DNA of 21,690 nt, taken from the IMG/VR virus record IMGVR_UViG_3300037507_002403, positions 1-21,690 of that record, one strand, 5' to 3'. Shown here piece after piece: positions 1 through 7,420 of this stretch (the stretch's first letter is position 1; every line of letters starts with the position of its first letter). Made by a program: the position numbers and the translations under genes. The stretch is from a virus. The notes beneath the pieces are model-generated. The model saw only the letters and a program-made list of their open reading frames with translations, searched no databases and was not told the origin of the DNA.

Positions 1-684
1 CGGCTTTTCATCGGGCTCGTCGTCCATGTCCTCGTCCTCGTAGCGATCGGGGTAAGCCTTGCGCAGTGCCTTGTCGGCCTTCTCCAGCGCGTCTGCGAAC
101 GGGATGCCGCTATCGACATAGTCCAGCATGACCCGCATCGCGTCCGGGTCGGCGTCGTCGTCCAAGATCCAGGCATGGCCTTCGCTGTAGAAGCGCTTCT
201 GGACTTGGGGATATGACGGGGTGAAAGCCTCGACCCACTCGTCCTCGTCAGCTTCGGGCTCGTCGTCCGCGTCCTCGACGTCCTCGGCTTGGGCAACCTT
301 GGCGTCACGCTCCTTGATGAGCTTCTTCTCGGTCGCCTCGTCGCCTTCCTTGATCGCCTTGCGGATGTACCAGTCGTACTCGCTGTGAAGCTCGGCGATC
401 TCCTTCTCGCGCTGCTTGGTGGATTGCTCCTCCATGCGCTTGATGCGCTTCTCGGTGTCGTTGCGGAGCTTCTTCAGCTCCTTCTCGACGTTCTTTGCCC
501 GTGTGCGCTGGGAGCGGATGAACTCTGCCGCAGAGGCAAAGCCACCCTCGGGAGGATCGCCCTTCCACTCGGTTTCGGGCTTCCAGCCTAGCTCACGCGC
601 GACTGTTTCAAGGTCGTCAGCCTTGGCCTCGGGAGCGTCAGCAACCGGCGCCGGGGCTTCCTGCTCCAGAACGTCGTCGCTCAT
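1..684 (-). CDS. Scaffold-like capsid assembly protein, C-terminus cut by window edge
   Basis: The reading frame is open from an ATG at 684 to the left edge, giving 228 visible residues without a stop. The N-terminus has an acidic leader, then a LGWKPETEWKGDPP segment followed by an AAEFIRSQR-type stretch. That arrangement is typical of internal scaffold/capsid-assembly proteins of podovirus-like phages. A long charged helical stretch (about residues 60-135, rich in K, E and R) looks like a coiled coil, and acidic D/E tracts follow. Its start overlaps the stop of the GroES-like gene by 4 nt (ATGA), so the two are probably translationally coupled. Scaffolds usually precede the major capsid gene, which would lie just beyond the left edge. 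The scaffold role is inferred from composition, motif style and position. Confidence 0.7.
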   Translation of the reverse strand, partial: MSDDVLEQEAPAPVADAPEAKADDLETVARELGWKPETEWKGDPPEGGFASAAEFIRSQRTRAKNVEKELKKLRNDTEKRIKRMEEQSTKQREKEIAELHSEYDWYIRKAIKEGDEATEKKLIKERDAKVAQAEDVEDADDEPEADEDEWVEAFTPSYPQVQKRFYSEGHAWILDDDADPDAMRVMLDYVDSGIPFADALEKADKALRKAYPDRYEDEDMDDEPDEKP

Positions 685-1076
685 GCCGCCACCTTGGCGC
701 TCTCAGCGTCAGCCGTGCGAATGCCGACGATCTCCTTGTCCTTCATCACGCGATAGACACGGCCATCAGCTCCGACGAAGGACTTGCCGGCATAGCGTGC
801 AAACATCACGCGTTCGCCGATCTTCGGGATTGCGTCAGGGTTCGGGAAGTCGTCCTCGTTGAATGCCAGCGGTGAGATGGCGACTAACAGCCCCTCATCC
901 CCGCCCTCGTCTTCACGCTGGGCGCTGGTTTCGGGAACGAAGATACCCGAGGCCCGTTGCCGTTGGACGACACGCGGGAGCACGAGGCAGTTGAACTCAA
1001 GGGGTTTCATCCCCGGATTGGTTTCCTCAACCTTCGGAAGTTTCTCGAAGGTCAGGGTAGAGTGATGCAAGGACAT
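681..1076 (-). CDS. GroES-like co-chaperonin (phage-encoded)
   Basis: This 131-aa protein has the layout of a GroES/Cpn10 fold. A short beta start (FNCLVLPRVV, residues 29-37) is followed by a mobile-loop-like segment, RASGIFVPET (41-50), comparable to the GGI-V/I-x-P loop of GroES that docks on GroEL. Then come a GLLVAISP strand (62-69), IGERVMFARYAGKSF (86-100) and a final RVYRVMKDKEIVGI (106-119), which parallels the closing 'tolerance of YLIMREDDILGI' pattern of GroES. It has an N-terminal extension of about 25 residues and an Ala-rich tail. A purine-rich ribosome site (AAGGGAACAG) precedes the ATG, so this start is kept although it overlaps the upstream gene by 50 nt. Its place beside the scaffold gene suggests a role in capsid protein folding with host GroEL, as T4 gp31 does. 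Confidence 0.75.
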   Translation of the reverse strand: MSLHHSTLTFEKLPKVEETNPGMKPLEFNCLVLPRVVQRQRASGIFVPETSAQREDEGGDEGLLVAISPLAFNEDDFPNPDAIPKIGERVMFARYAGKSFVGADGRVYRVMKDKEIVGIRTADAESAKVAA

Positions 1077-1302
1077 CTGTTCCCTTTCGATTGATCACGT
1101 CATCAAGCGTTCTTGCCTGAATCCTCAGTTGCCGGAGCTGGTCAGGTGGCGGGTCTGCTTCTGATTCCCATACCGCCCGCGTCCAGTCCGATTGCAGTTC
1201 CTTCTGTTCGCTCTGGAGCGATGCAAAAAATGCCTCCGTCATCGGAAGCGTTCGCCATGCCTGGAACTCTTCCAGCCAGTCTGCGCGCTGTTGTGGGGTC
1301 AT
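1027..1302 (-). CDS. Hypothetical 91-aa protein in virion operon
   Basis: I do not recognise this family. The protein is 91 aa, charged, Trp- and Gln-rich near the N-terminus (MTPQQRADWLEEFQAWRTL) and predicted mostly helical, with no membrane segment or signal peptide. The ATG overlaps the preceding stop by 4 nt (ATGA), and its 3' end overlaps the start of the GroES-like gene by 50 nt. Its position between structural genes suggests a small virion or assembly role, but nothing in the sequence shows one. Confidence 0.7.
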   Translation of the reverse strand: MTPQQRADWLEEFQAWRTLPMTEAFFASLQSEQKELQSDWTRAVWESEADPPPDQLRQLRIQARTLDDVINRKGTDVLASLYPDLRETSEG

Positions 1303-1748
1303 GCCGCTAACAGCAGGATCATGATGTCTATTTCATCCTCATCTGTGCCGTTGCTCAGGTTGGCCGAGAACGATGACGAGCCCCGGAAACTTCCCGAGAT
1401 TGACCCAGTTTCGAAGCGCTCTCGCGCTTCACGGTCGAGGCGCTCCTGCCGATCGCGCTGCCACCACGAGGCAACAGCCGAAATGGGCCAAGTCCGACGA
1501 ACCCCATCCAGTACGTTGCGGAAATCCTGAGACGCCCCGGAACTGAGCGCCGTTAGCCTTCCTGTAAATGTCGAGGTTCCAGCGAACGAGCCGGAGATTG
1601 ACCCCTCTGGCTGCTCAAGCGTTCCCGTCCATGATGACGAGCCCGCAAAGCTGCCGGACATGGCGTTGGGATCAACAGCAGTTTCCTGCCCGCCCATCGC
1701 CTTGAAGTAGAGTGCTTTCCAATAGTCGGCTGAGAAGAAGTTAGCCAT
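1299..1748 (-). CDS. Virion-associated protein with SGSFxG repeats
   Basis: This 149-aa protein carries three copies of a Ser/Gly/Phe motif: SGSFAGSSSWTG (residues 31-42), SGSFAGTSTFTG (52-63) and SGSFRGSSSFSA (118-129). The same motif is present in the upstream neighbour, so the two proteins share a repeat module. Between repeats 2 and 3 lies a charged helical stretch (about 75-115), and the C-terminus is acidic then hydrophobic. The start codon overlaps the preceding stop by 1 nt (TGATG). The repeats suggest a beta-rich fibre or decoration module. This is inference from the pattern and from the position in the structural operon. Confidence 0.7.
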   Translation of the reverse strand: MANFFSADYWKALYFKAMGGQETAVDPNAMSGSFAGSSSWTGTLEQPEGSISGSFAGTSTFTGRLTALSSGASQDFRNVLDGVRRTWPISAVASWWQRDRQERLDREARERFETGSISGSFRGSSSFSANLSNGTDEDEIDIMILLLAA

Positions 1749-2536
1749 CAGTCGAGGTCGTAAGTTATGGCGGTTCGATTGCCGTCCGTGTCCACGCTAG
1801 CCACGATGCGGTCCACACCGTCAGCCACCGCATTGCGAATGGTGATGGTCGCGGTCCCGCCGCCGCTGATCTTGCCCGCCGTCGCCGCTGTCACCAGACG
1901 CAACGCCTGCCTCAGCGTCAGGCCCGTCTCAACGTCTTCCTGATCCAGAAGGTAGGACGAGAAGCCTTGCGCCTCCAGTGTAATGGCCGGCGCAAATGAG
2001 CCTGACACAGACCCGGTCGCATACCGGATCGCCTCAAAGCTTGCGACACCTGCAAAGGCCCCAAGCATGTGTCCGGTCGCCACCACAGCGCCGGAAAACG
2101 TCGCAGCGCCCGTGAATGCGCCCGATGCAGCCAGAGCCGCGATGATGTTTCCCTCAAACGCCGCAACGCCTGAGAAAGTACCCGAACCGCTGACGACAAG
2201 CTGGCCCGTTCCCGTGAACGTCGCAGCGCCGTCAAACGTGCCGAAGATGTTCCGGCCCGCAGCAATCCCGCCAGACCAGCTCGCTACGCCGATGCTCTCT
2301 GAGTGGCTGGACAGACCGCCAGGCTTCTGCGGCAGCATCCAGCTTGAGGGATGCAGGTGGCCGCTCGCGATACCCGACTTGGCCGAATAGCCTTGAGCCG
2401 TGAAGATGTTACGACGCGGTCCCGCCTTGTTGTTATTGCCCTGAAGCGCGGACGGGTAAGCGTTATTGCTTACCGTTGCCCCGAAGATACGAACGCCAGC
2501 CGACGCGTCGCGGAAGCCGTTCTGTAGCAGCGCCAT
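1748..2536 (-). CDS. Virion fibre-like protein with five exact 20-residue repeats
   Basis: This is a 262-aa protein. The ATG at 2536 is chosen because it overlaps the upstream TAA by 1 nt (TAATG); the frame stays open further upstream, but that part is a shadow of the neighbouring gene. Residues 1-95 are a Ser/Asn/Gly-rich head. Residues 99-190 hold five repeats of G-x-F-x-G-x-x-x-F-x-G, whose phenylalanines fall at 101, 121, 141, 161 and 181, an exact 20-residue period. The last unit (GSVSGSFAP) is nearly the same as units in the downstream 149-aa protein. Residues 197-262 form a separate C-terminal domain with LTLRQALRLV and a GNRTAITYDLD ending, which I recall as a recurring ending of phage structural proteins. 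Function is probably a virion fibre or tail appendage. Confidence 0.75.
   Translation of the reverse strand: MALLQNGFRDASAGVRIFGATVSNNAYPSALQGNNNKAGPRRNIFTAQGYSAKSGIASGHLHPSSWMLPQKPGGLSSHSESIGVASWSGGIAAGRNIFGTFDGAATFTGTGQLVVSGSGTFSGVAAFEGNIIAALAASGAFTGAATFSGAVVATGHMLGAFAGVASFEAIRYATGSVSGSFAPAITLEAQGFSSYLLDQEDVETGLTLRQALRLVTAATAGKISGGGTATITIRNAVADGVDRIVASVDTDGNRTAITYDLD
1967..2242 (-). repeat. Tandem 60-bp coding repeat, five units
   Basis: Five units of 60 nt encode the 20-residue G-x-F-x-G-x-x-x-F-x-G repeat of the 262-aa protein. At the DNA level, stretches such as ACGTCGCAGCGCC recur at the same phase (about 2096 and 2218), while other units have drifted. The constant period with diverged DNA indicates selection on the protein repeat rather than recent DNA duplication. 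Confidence 0.8.
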
Positions 2537-3432
2537 TAGCCGCCATATCCCCAATCGAAGTCGGCCATAATCGTGCCGCCCGATGTCGTGGCGCCGGTCT
2601 GGAACAGCAGGAACTGAATGTTCGCCCCGTCCCTGATCCGCGGGAGCGACGGGAAGGCGTTCACGAAGTCCAGCTTGGTATAGAGGCCAGTCGCCGGCAC
2701 AGGGATCGTCCACAGCGGCTTGCACAAGCCGATGATGACCGTACCCGAGGCGTGAGCCGTACCCGCCCAGACCAGCGAGACAATGTCGCTGATGCCCGTG
2801 TCACCTGTCGCTTTGGGCAGGAATGGATTGTACTTGTTCGCCGCAGTCCCCGAGTTCAGGAGCTGACCTACGCCAAGCGATGCCGTGCTCGTGAATGTCG
2901 TCGTCGCACCTGCGCCGCCGCCCGTATCGAGATAGTTGACGATGCACGTCGGGGCGTTGGCGCCCAGCGCCGTGTCAGCCGCAACAAACATCTCAAGGCC
3001 AGCGCCGTTCGGATAGCGATCGCCCGTGCCGCCGCCAGATCCGATGGCCGTCATGGTCACGGTCTTTGTGCCTGTGGTCGATACGTTCGTTCCCGACAGT
3101 GGGACATAGCCCACGAGGTCAATCGCCATCAGGTACCAAGGCGCGCCCGCAGCCGCGACAATCGATGCACCCGCCGTCAGGAAGTGCTTGGTCGCCGTCG
3201 AGACGTTGCCGCCATGATACGGGGCGCCCTCGCCCCATGTGTCGTCAGTCGCAACGTAGGTGAGGTCAGCGCCCGCAAACGTCGCAGCCGGAGGCGAGCC
3301 CGCATGGCCTGACAACAGCGTCCAGTGTCCAGCCGTTCCGGCGCTGCTCAGCGTCTTGTTACAAAAGACGTTGCCGTATTTGCCGTTCGTGGTCAGCTGG
3401 TTGATCAGGTCGTCTTGGCTGCTAAATCCCAT
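2536..3432 (-). CDS. Virion structural protein, paralogue of its upstream neighbour
   Basis: This 298-aa protein is rich in Thr, Ala, Gly and Ser, with little charge, as in beta-rich virion proteins. Its second half aligns by eye with the adjacent 299-aa protein: IDLVGYVP against ADLLMYYP, NYLDTGGGAGATT against SYTNQDGTAGRTS, YNPFLPKATGDTGISDIVS against YHPYLSLQAGDSGVQSIES, and LPRIRDGANIQFLLF against RPRQIKDGAVLNLFA. The two therefore look like a tandem duplication. The ATG at 3432 lies 3 nt after the previous stop, with a GTGGA ribosome site upstream. A structural role is inferred from composition and position; the exact part of the virion is unknown. Confidence 0.75.
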   Translation of the reverse strand: MGFSSQDDLINQLTTNGKYGNVFCNKTLSSAGTAGHWTLLSGHAGSPPAATFAGADLTYVATDDTWGEGAPYHGGNVSTATKHFLTAGASIVAAAGAPWYLMAIDLVGYVPLSGTNVSTTGTKTVTMTAIGSGGGTGDRYPNGAGLEMFVAADTALGANAPTCIVNYLDTGGGAGATTTFTSTASLGVGQLLNSGTAANKYNPFLPKATGDTGISDIVSLVWAGTAHASGTVIIGLCKPLWTIPVPATGLYTKLDFVNAFPSLPRIRDGANIQFLLFQTGATTSGGTIMADFDWGYGG

Positions 3433-3435
3433 GCG

Positions 3436-4335
3436 TCAATTCCACGTTGTTTCGAGCATACCCGCCAGGATCGATGAGGCGAGCGAACCGGCGTGACCGG
3501 CTGCGAAAAGGTTGAGCACTGCGCCGTCCTTGATCTGGCGCGGCCTGTGATTGATGACCGAGGCAAATTCGTCGCACGCGCCATAAGTCTCAAGGTTGCC
3601 AGTCGTTGTCCTGCGGCTTTCCTGCGTCGTGAAGCACTCAAGGATAGGCTGCACGATGACCAGCGCCATCAGCCCGCCGCCGCCCGCCGTGAATGTCACG
3701 CTCTCAATCGACTGGACGCCACTGTCTCCCGCCTGAAGCGACAGGTACGGGTGATAGCTAGTCGCGCTTGCTACGCTTGAAGCGACAACCTGCCCGCCGC
3801 CAGCAACAGCGAATGTGAAATGGTTCTGGCTCGTCCGCCCTGCCGTGCCGTCCTGATTGGTATAGCTGAACGTGAACTGCCCGTTAGTCGATGAAGCTGA
3901 CTGGCCAACCGCTATGACCCTGCCGCTTGTGTAGCGCGGCAACGATATCGACGTGGTCAGGTCCTGCTGTTCGCCTACCGCGTCCGTATCCACGAACGGG
4001 TAGTACATCAGCAGATCAGCGAGAACGATTTGCTGTCTGCCGTTGGTCGTGCTTGTCGCGCTGCTTGCCGCGCTCATCAGCTTCAGGTTGCGCAGCCATT
4101 GCGTTGCCGGCGTCACGCTCGGAACGAAGATGCCGCGTGAGGTTTCAAGTTCTGCCGCAACCAGCGGCTCCGACGCGTAGAAGTTGGCGACAGGCGAACC
4201 GGGAAAGTAGCTGTAGTCAATCCATGCGTTCGTGGTCGTGGCCGTCGATGACACGGCCTTGCGGAAGCTGGTGAAGTGGCATTGGCCAGCGTTGTCCGCG
4301 TCAGACCATGCGCGAAGATTGCGGAAACCCGCCAC
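3436..4335 (-). CDS. Virion structural protein, first of a paralogous pair
   Basis: This 299-aa Ser/Thr/Ala/Gly-rich protein starts at a GTG. The start is supported by AGGA six bases upstream (inside the previous gene's end) and by lying 2 nt after that gene's TGA. It opens with MAGFRNLRAWSDADNAGQ. From residue about 120 on it aligns by eye with the downstream 298-aa protein, sharing D-L-x-x-Y-x-P, GD-S/T-G followed by I-x-S, and P-R-x-I-x-DGA blocks in the same order. There is no signal peptide or membrane segment. It is likely a capsid- or tail-associated structural protein; I do not know the named family. Confidence 0.75.
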   Translation of the reverse strand: MAGFRNLRAWSDADNAGQCHFTSFRKAVSSTATTTNAWIDYSYFPGSPVANFYASEPLVAAELETSRGIFVPSVTPATQWLRNLKLMSAASSATSTTNGRQQIVLADLLMYYPFVDTDAVGEQQDLTTSISLPRYTSGRVIAVGQSASSTNGQFTFSYTNQDGTAGRTSQNHFTFAVAGGGQVVASSVASATSYHPYLSLQAGDSGVQSIESVTFTAGGGGLMALVIVQPILECFTTQESRRTTTGNLETYGACDEFASVINHRPRQIKDGAVLNLFAAGHAGSLASSILAGMLETTWN

Positions 4336-4337
4336 GC

Positions 4338-4778
4338 TCAGTCCTCGCTGCCGTCAAGTTCACCGGCGCCGAATTGCGGCTGAATACCCGACGAAATCGC
4401 CAGCGAGGCCGACAGCGCGCCTTTGTAGAGAATTTTTCCCGTGCTGCTTGAAGCCGTGCCAATTGCAAAGTGCGTGGCCGTCTCGCTTGAGCCCGTGCAT
4501 TGCGGGAACTGGATCAGCGCCGCGTTGGTTACGGTGTTGCCCGACACCGTCCAGCCAGCGCCAGAGCGCGCCACAGCTACGCGCGCATAGCTTGTGTAAG
4601 CGCATTCGCTTGTCGTCTGGTTGCCAGCTTCGCCAGGGTCGCCCGTGTGAAGCGACACATATAGCGAGCCCGCCGTGGACGAGCCGCGCAAGCCGGTCGC
4701 ATCACCGATCAGTGCTGCATCGGTGTTGTTGAACACAAGCTGAAGCAGCTCGGTTTCCCACGTATTACCTTTGGACAT
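4338..4778 (-). CDS. Virion protein of the LHTGDPGEAG type
   Basis: This is a 146-aa protein. The ATG at 4778 is preferred over a TTG six bases upstream because AGGA lies six bases before the ATG but directly abuts the TTG. The sequence has the run LYVSLHTGDPGEAGNQTT, then YARVAVARS, GWTVSGNTV and THFAIGTASS. I recognise this pattern from many small proteins encoded next to phage portal and head genes, usually annotated only as hypothetical or structural. It lies 8 nt after the portal stop and reads into the paralogous pair. It may be a head-completion or decoration protein; that role is inferred. Confidence 0.75.
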   Translation of the reverse strand: MSKGNTWETELLQLVFNNTDAALIGDATGLRGSSTAGSLYVSLHTGDPGEAGNQTTSECAYTSYARVAVARSGAGWTVSGNTVTNAALIQFPQCTGSSETATHFAIGTASSSTGKILYKGALSASLAISSGIQPQFGAGELDGSED

Positions 4779-4786
4779 GGTCAATC

Positions 4787-7420
4787 CTATTCAATCTTGA
4801 TCTTTGAACCGTCAGGCCGTGTCGCCGTCTTTGGCCGGCCAAGCACTTCGGCAAGGGCCTGAAGCCCCATACCTACCGCGTCCGAACTCTTGTCCGGCTT
4901 CTCGGATTCGGCCTTCTCGCCCTTCTTGGCGTTGGCTTCCCGATCGTAAGCAGCCATCGTCTGTTCGTGATTGAAGCCCTGCTCACGCGCAGCGCTGGCA
5001 TCCGCAAGCCGCGCCATCTCGATATTGGTCTTGGCTTCGATTTCCTGCGCCTTAAGCTCAAGCTCGCGCTCTTTGATCGCAGTCTCGCGTTCCTTCAGCG
5101 CAACTTCCCGCTCCTTGAGGGAAAGCTCCTGCTGCTTGATGTTCAGCTCGCCGCTCTTGAAGCCGATATCCGCTTCAGCCGTGGCCGCCGCCATCGGATC
5201 AGGCTGCTGGACAGCTTCCGGCATCAGCAGCTTCTGCGTCTCGGCACGGATCTTCTCAATCGTTGCAATCTTTTCATCGACATTGAGCTGACCGGCGCCG
5301 CCTTCCGCCATGCCGCGTTCATAGGCAATCAGCGCCGCTTCGTGGAACGCCTTTTCGGCCTCCTTAGCGGTCTTCTTGCCCTGCTGTTCCTTGAGGTCGT
5401 TATCCAGCTTGACGCCGCGCAGTTCTTCTTTCGCGACTTCGGCCTGATGCTGATCAAGCGGGCTCGGGCCTTCGATGAACGCCTTGGGCCAGTCTGCAAT
5501 GTTCGCCGCTTGCAGCTCCTGCTCCTGTATCCAGCGGTTATCGATTCCGGGCTGGCCCTTGAATTGAGCCAAGTACTGCGCACGCATCATCCGCTGCATG
5601 TCCGTCACGGAGCGGGGATCTGCACCCGGCGCAACGTCCATGTTCTTGAGGTCGAAGTCCTTTGCCAGTTCAGCCAGCGCCTCGGGGCTAAGCTCAACAG
5701 GCTGCGGCCTCGGCTTCGGCTGCTGCGGCTGCATCATGGCAGCGCCAGGCATCGGAGGCGGCGGGGCCATCTCAGGCTGTTGCGGCATGTCAGGCGCACC
5801 CGGAGGCATCATGCCGTTCGGGACCATCAGCCCGCTCGGACGCTGCTGCATCCCCGGCATCGGCATAGGTGGCCCGCCCATGCCCATCATCGGCATCTGC
5901 TGCGAGCCCGGAGGCGGCATTCCCATCAGCTCTAGGAACAGCTCCTCATCATCAAGGAACTCGGCATAGACAGCCGGGTCCAGAAAGCGCGCATTGAGGC
6001 GCATCAGGAGGCGGAACTCCTTGCGCATCGCGCGATAGATACGCGTGTAGATCGTCGAGAAGACCTGCATTCCCTGCTCTATCAGGGCAAGGGTCGCTCC
6101 CATCGCCTGACCGCTCGGGGCCTCGCCCGTCATCACGTCCTTGACGCTGGTGATGTCTGCCGCGGCTCCAAGCAGGAACTCGACCAACTGGAACAGCACA
6201 GGGCTTGGGCCTGCAAACTGAAGCTCGTGAATGGCGTCCGAGACACGGCCCGGAACGTTCACATTGAGGAACTCTGCCGGCTTGATGCGGACTTCACCGC
6301 CCCTGAGCCTGAGCCCCTGAGAGATGAACCCGCCGCCCGCGTTCTGCCTGTGCGCTGCGTCGAATATCTGGTTCAGCGCCGTGTTGATCGCAGAGCCCAG
6401 GCTTTCGAGAAGCTGGCCGAAGCCCATGCCGTAGACGCTGCCCTCGATATCCGGCAGGAAGCTGTAATCGATCCACGGGCTTTCCCGCATGATCGTCTCA
6501 ACCTTCCCATCCGTCGAGTTGATGCGGATCGAGTTGGAATAGAACGCAGCCTCAAGCCTCACCAGCTCGCGCTCATCCTTGGAGATGGTCGCGATATAGG
6601 GCTCCATCATCCCGTCGCCGTCGAGGTCGTAATACCTCACTTGCTCCAGGTAGATGCACGGCTTCTGGCTGTCCTCGTCCTTCTGGCCCTCATAGTCCCG
6701 CTTGTGGTTCAGCCACTTGCCCGAGCCTATCAGCCGATCGATCTCGTAAGGGTACATGGTCGTTGGCTGCGTCATGCGCGGCGCACGGTCGAAGCTCGGC
6801 GCGTCGTTGGCGACAACCACATCCTTCGCTGAGGTGAACTCCAGCGTTGGCCGGCCCATGTCCGCGCGCCAGTAGCCCTTGCGGAACCCTGCGCCGATCA
6901 CGGGGAGCATGTGGAGGAGCTTGTCGGTCCCCGAATCCCACTCATCCATCATGTACATGAGCTGGTAGTTGCCAAAGCGGCTAAGACGGTCAGCGCGCTT
7001 GGCCTTCAGCCCTTGCGGGTCTTCACCGACAACCTTGCAGATCATCGGCTGGTCGGAGCGGGTTATCGCGCCATAAGCACGAGCCCCGAATTGGTTCATT
7101 GCTGTGGTGAGCAGCGGGTATTTGATGTTGCTTGCACCCTCGAAAGGGTAATTCTTCTTCTCGGGCTTCTGCCGAGCGTTCTTGATGGCGCGGTCTACGC
7201 CGTTCAGCCACTCTTCGCGGCTCTTCTCGTCGTGCTCGTATTCACGCACGGCTTCCTCAGCCATGCGCTTGCGGTCTTGTTCGTCTAACCGCTCTGCGAG
7301 GTTGCCATCATATTCGGCAATGCTCGCCAGGTTCTGCGCTGTCTTGCGCGAGCCACGGCCCTTGCCAAGCTTGTCGGCGTCCCCGTCGAGGTCGCGGTTA
7401 TAGGCGAGGTTCTTCGCCAT
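4787..7420 (-). CDS. Portal protein (P22-like) with long C-terminal extension
   Basis: This 877-aa protein forms the dodecameric ring through which DNA enters the capsid. Recognisable portal features are KNYPFEGASNIKYPLL (residues 89-104), YDLDGDGMMEPYI (264-276), SPWIDYSFLPDIEGSVYGMGF (split around 314-334), the GQLLESLGSAINTALNQIFD helix (335-354) and an ADITSVKDVMTGEAPSGQ segment (421-438). It is longer than P22 gp1 (about 725 aa). Residues about 499-576 are an unusual Met/Pro/Gln-rich low-complexity stretch. Residues about 755-805 are a heptad coiled coil with LKERE-type repeats, followed by a charged tail. The ATG overlaps the terminase stop by 1 nt (TGATG), giving the usual terminase-portal order. 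Confidence 0.92.
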   Translation of the reverse strand: MAKNLAYNRDLDGDADKLGKGRGSRKTAQNLASIAEYDGNLAERLDEQDRKRMAEEAVREYEHDEKSREEWLNGVDRAIKNARQKPEKKNYPFEGASNIKYPLLTTAMNQFGARAYGAITRSDQPMICKVVGEDPQGLKAKRADRLSRFGNYQLMYMMDEWDSGTDKLLHMLPVIGAGFRKGYWRADMGRPTLEFTSAKDVVVANDAPSFDRAPRMTQPTTMYPYEIDRLIGSGKWLNHKRDYEGQKDEDSQKPCIYLEQVRYYDLDGDGMMEPYIATISKDERELVRLEAAFYSNSIRINSTDGKVETIMRESPWIDYSFLPDIEGSVYGMGFGQLLESLGSAINTALNQIFDAAHRQNAGGGFISQGLRLRGGEVRIKPAEFLNVNVPGRVSDAIHELQFAGPSPVLFQLVEFLLGAAADITSVKDVMTGEAPSGQAMGATLALIEQGMQVFSTIYTRIYRAMRKEFRLLMRLNARFLDPAVYAEFLDDEELFLELMGMPPPGSQQMPMMGMGGPPMPMPGMQQRPSGLMVPNGMMPPGAPDMPQQPEMAPPPPMPGAAMMQPQQPKPRPQPVELSPEALAELAKDFDLKNMDVAPGADPRSVTDMQRMMRAQYLAQFKGQPGIDNRWIQEQELQAANIADWPKAFIEGPSPLDQHQAEVAKEELRGVKLDNDLKEQQGKKTAKEAEKAFHEAALIAYERGMAEGGAGQLNVDEKIATIEKIRAETQKLLMPEAVQQPDPMAAATAEADIGFKSGELNIKQQELSLKEREVALKERETAIKERELELKAQEIEAKTNIEMARLADASAAREQGFNHEQTMAAYDREANAKKGEKAESEKPDKSSDAVGMGLQALAEVLGRPKTATRPDGSKIKIE

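Noticed and set aside
1967-2242. 60-bp periodic repeat considered as a CRISPR or iteron array
   Set aside because: The repeats have no constant repeat/spacer split, the DNA has drifted, and the period is a whole number of codons in a continuous coding frame.
1748-2725. Longer 325-aa form of the repeat protein
   Set aside because: The extra N-terminus is a shadow of the overlapping 298-aa gene; the ATG at 2536 gives the usual TAATG junction.
2476-3312. 278-aa Arg-rich plus-strand frame
   Set aside because: It is antisense to the 298-aa virion protein and has the Arg-rich composition typical of shadow frames in GC-rich DNA.
4967-5935. 322-aa plus-strand frame inside the portal gene
   Set aside because: It is a mirror of the portal coiled coil and Met/Pro-rich stretch, giving Leu/Arg/His-rich text without any domain.
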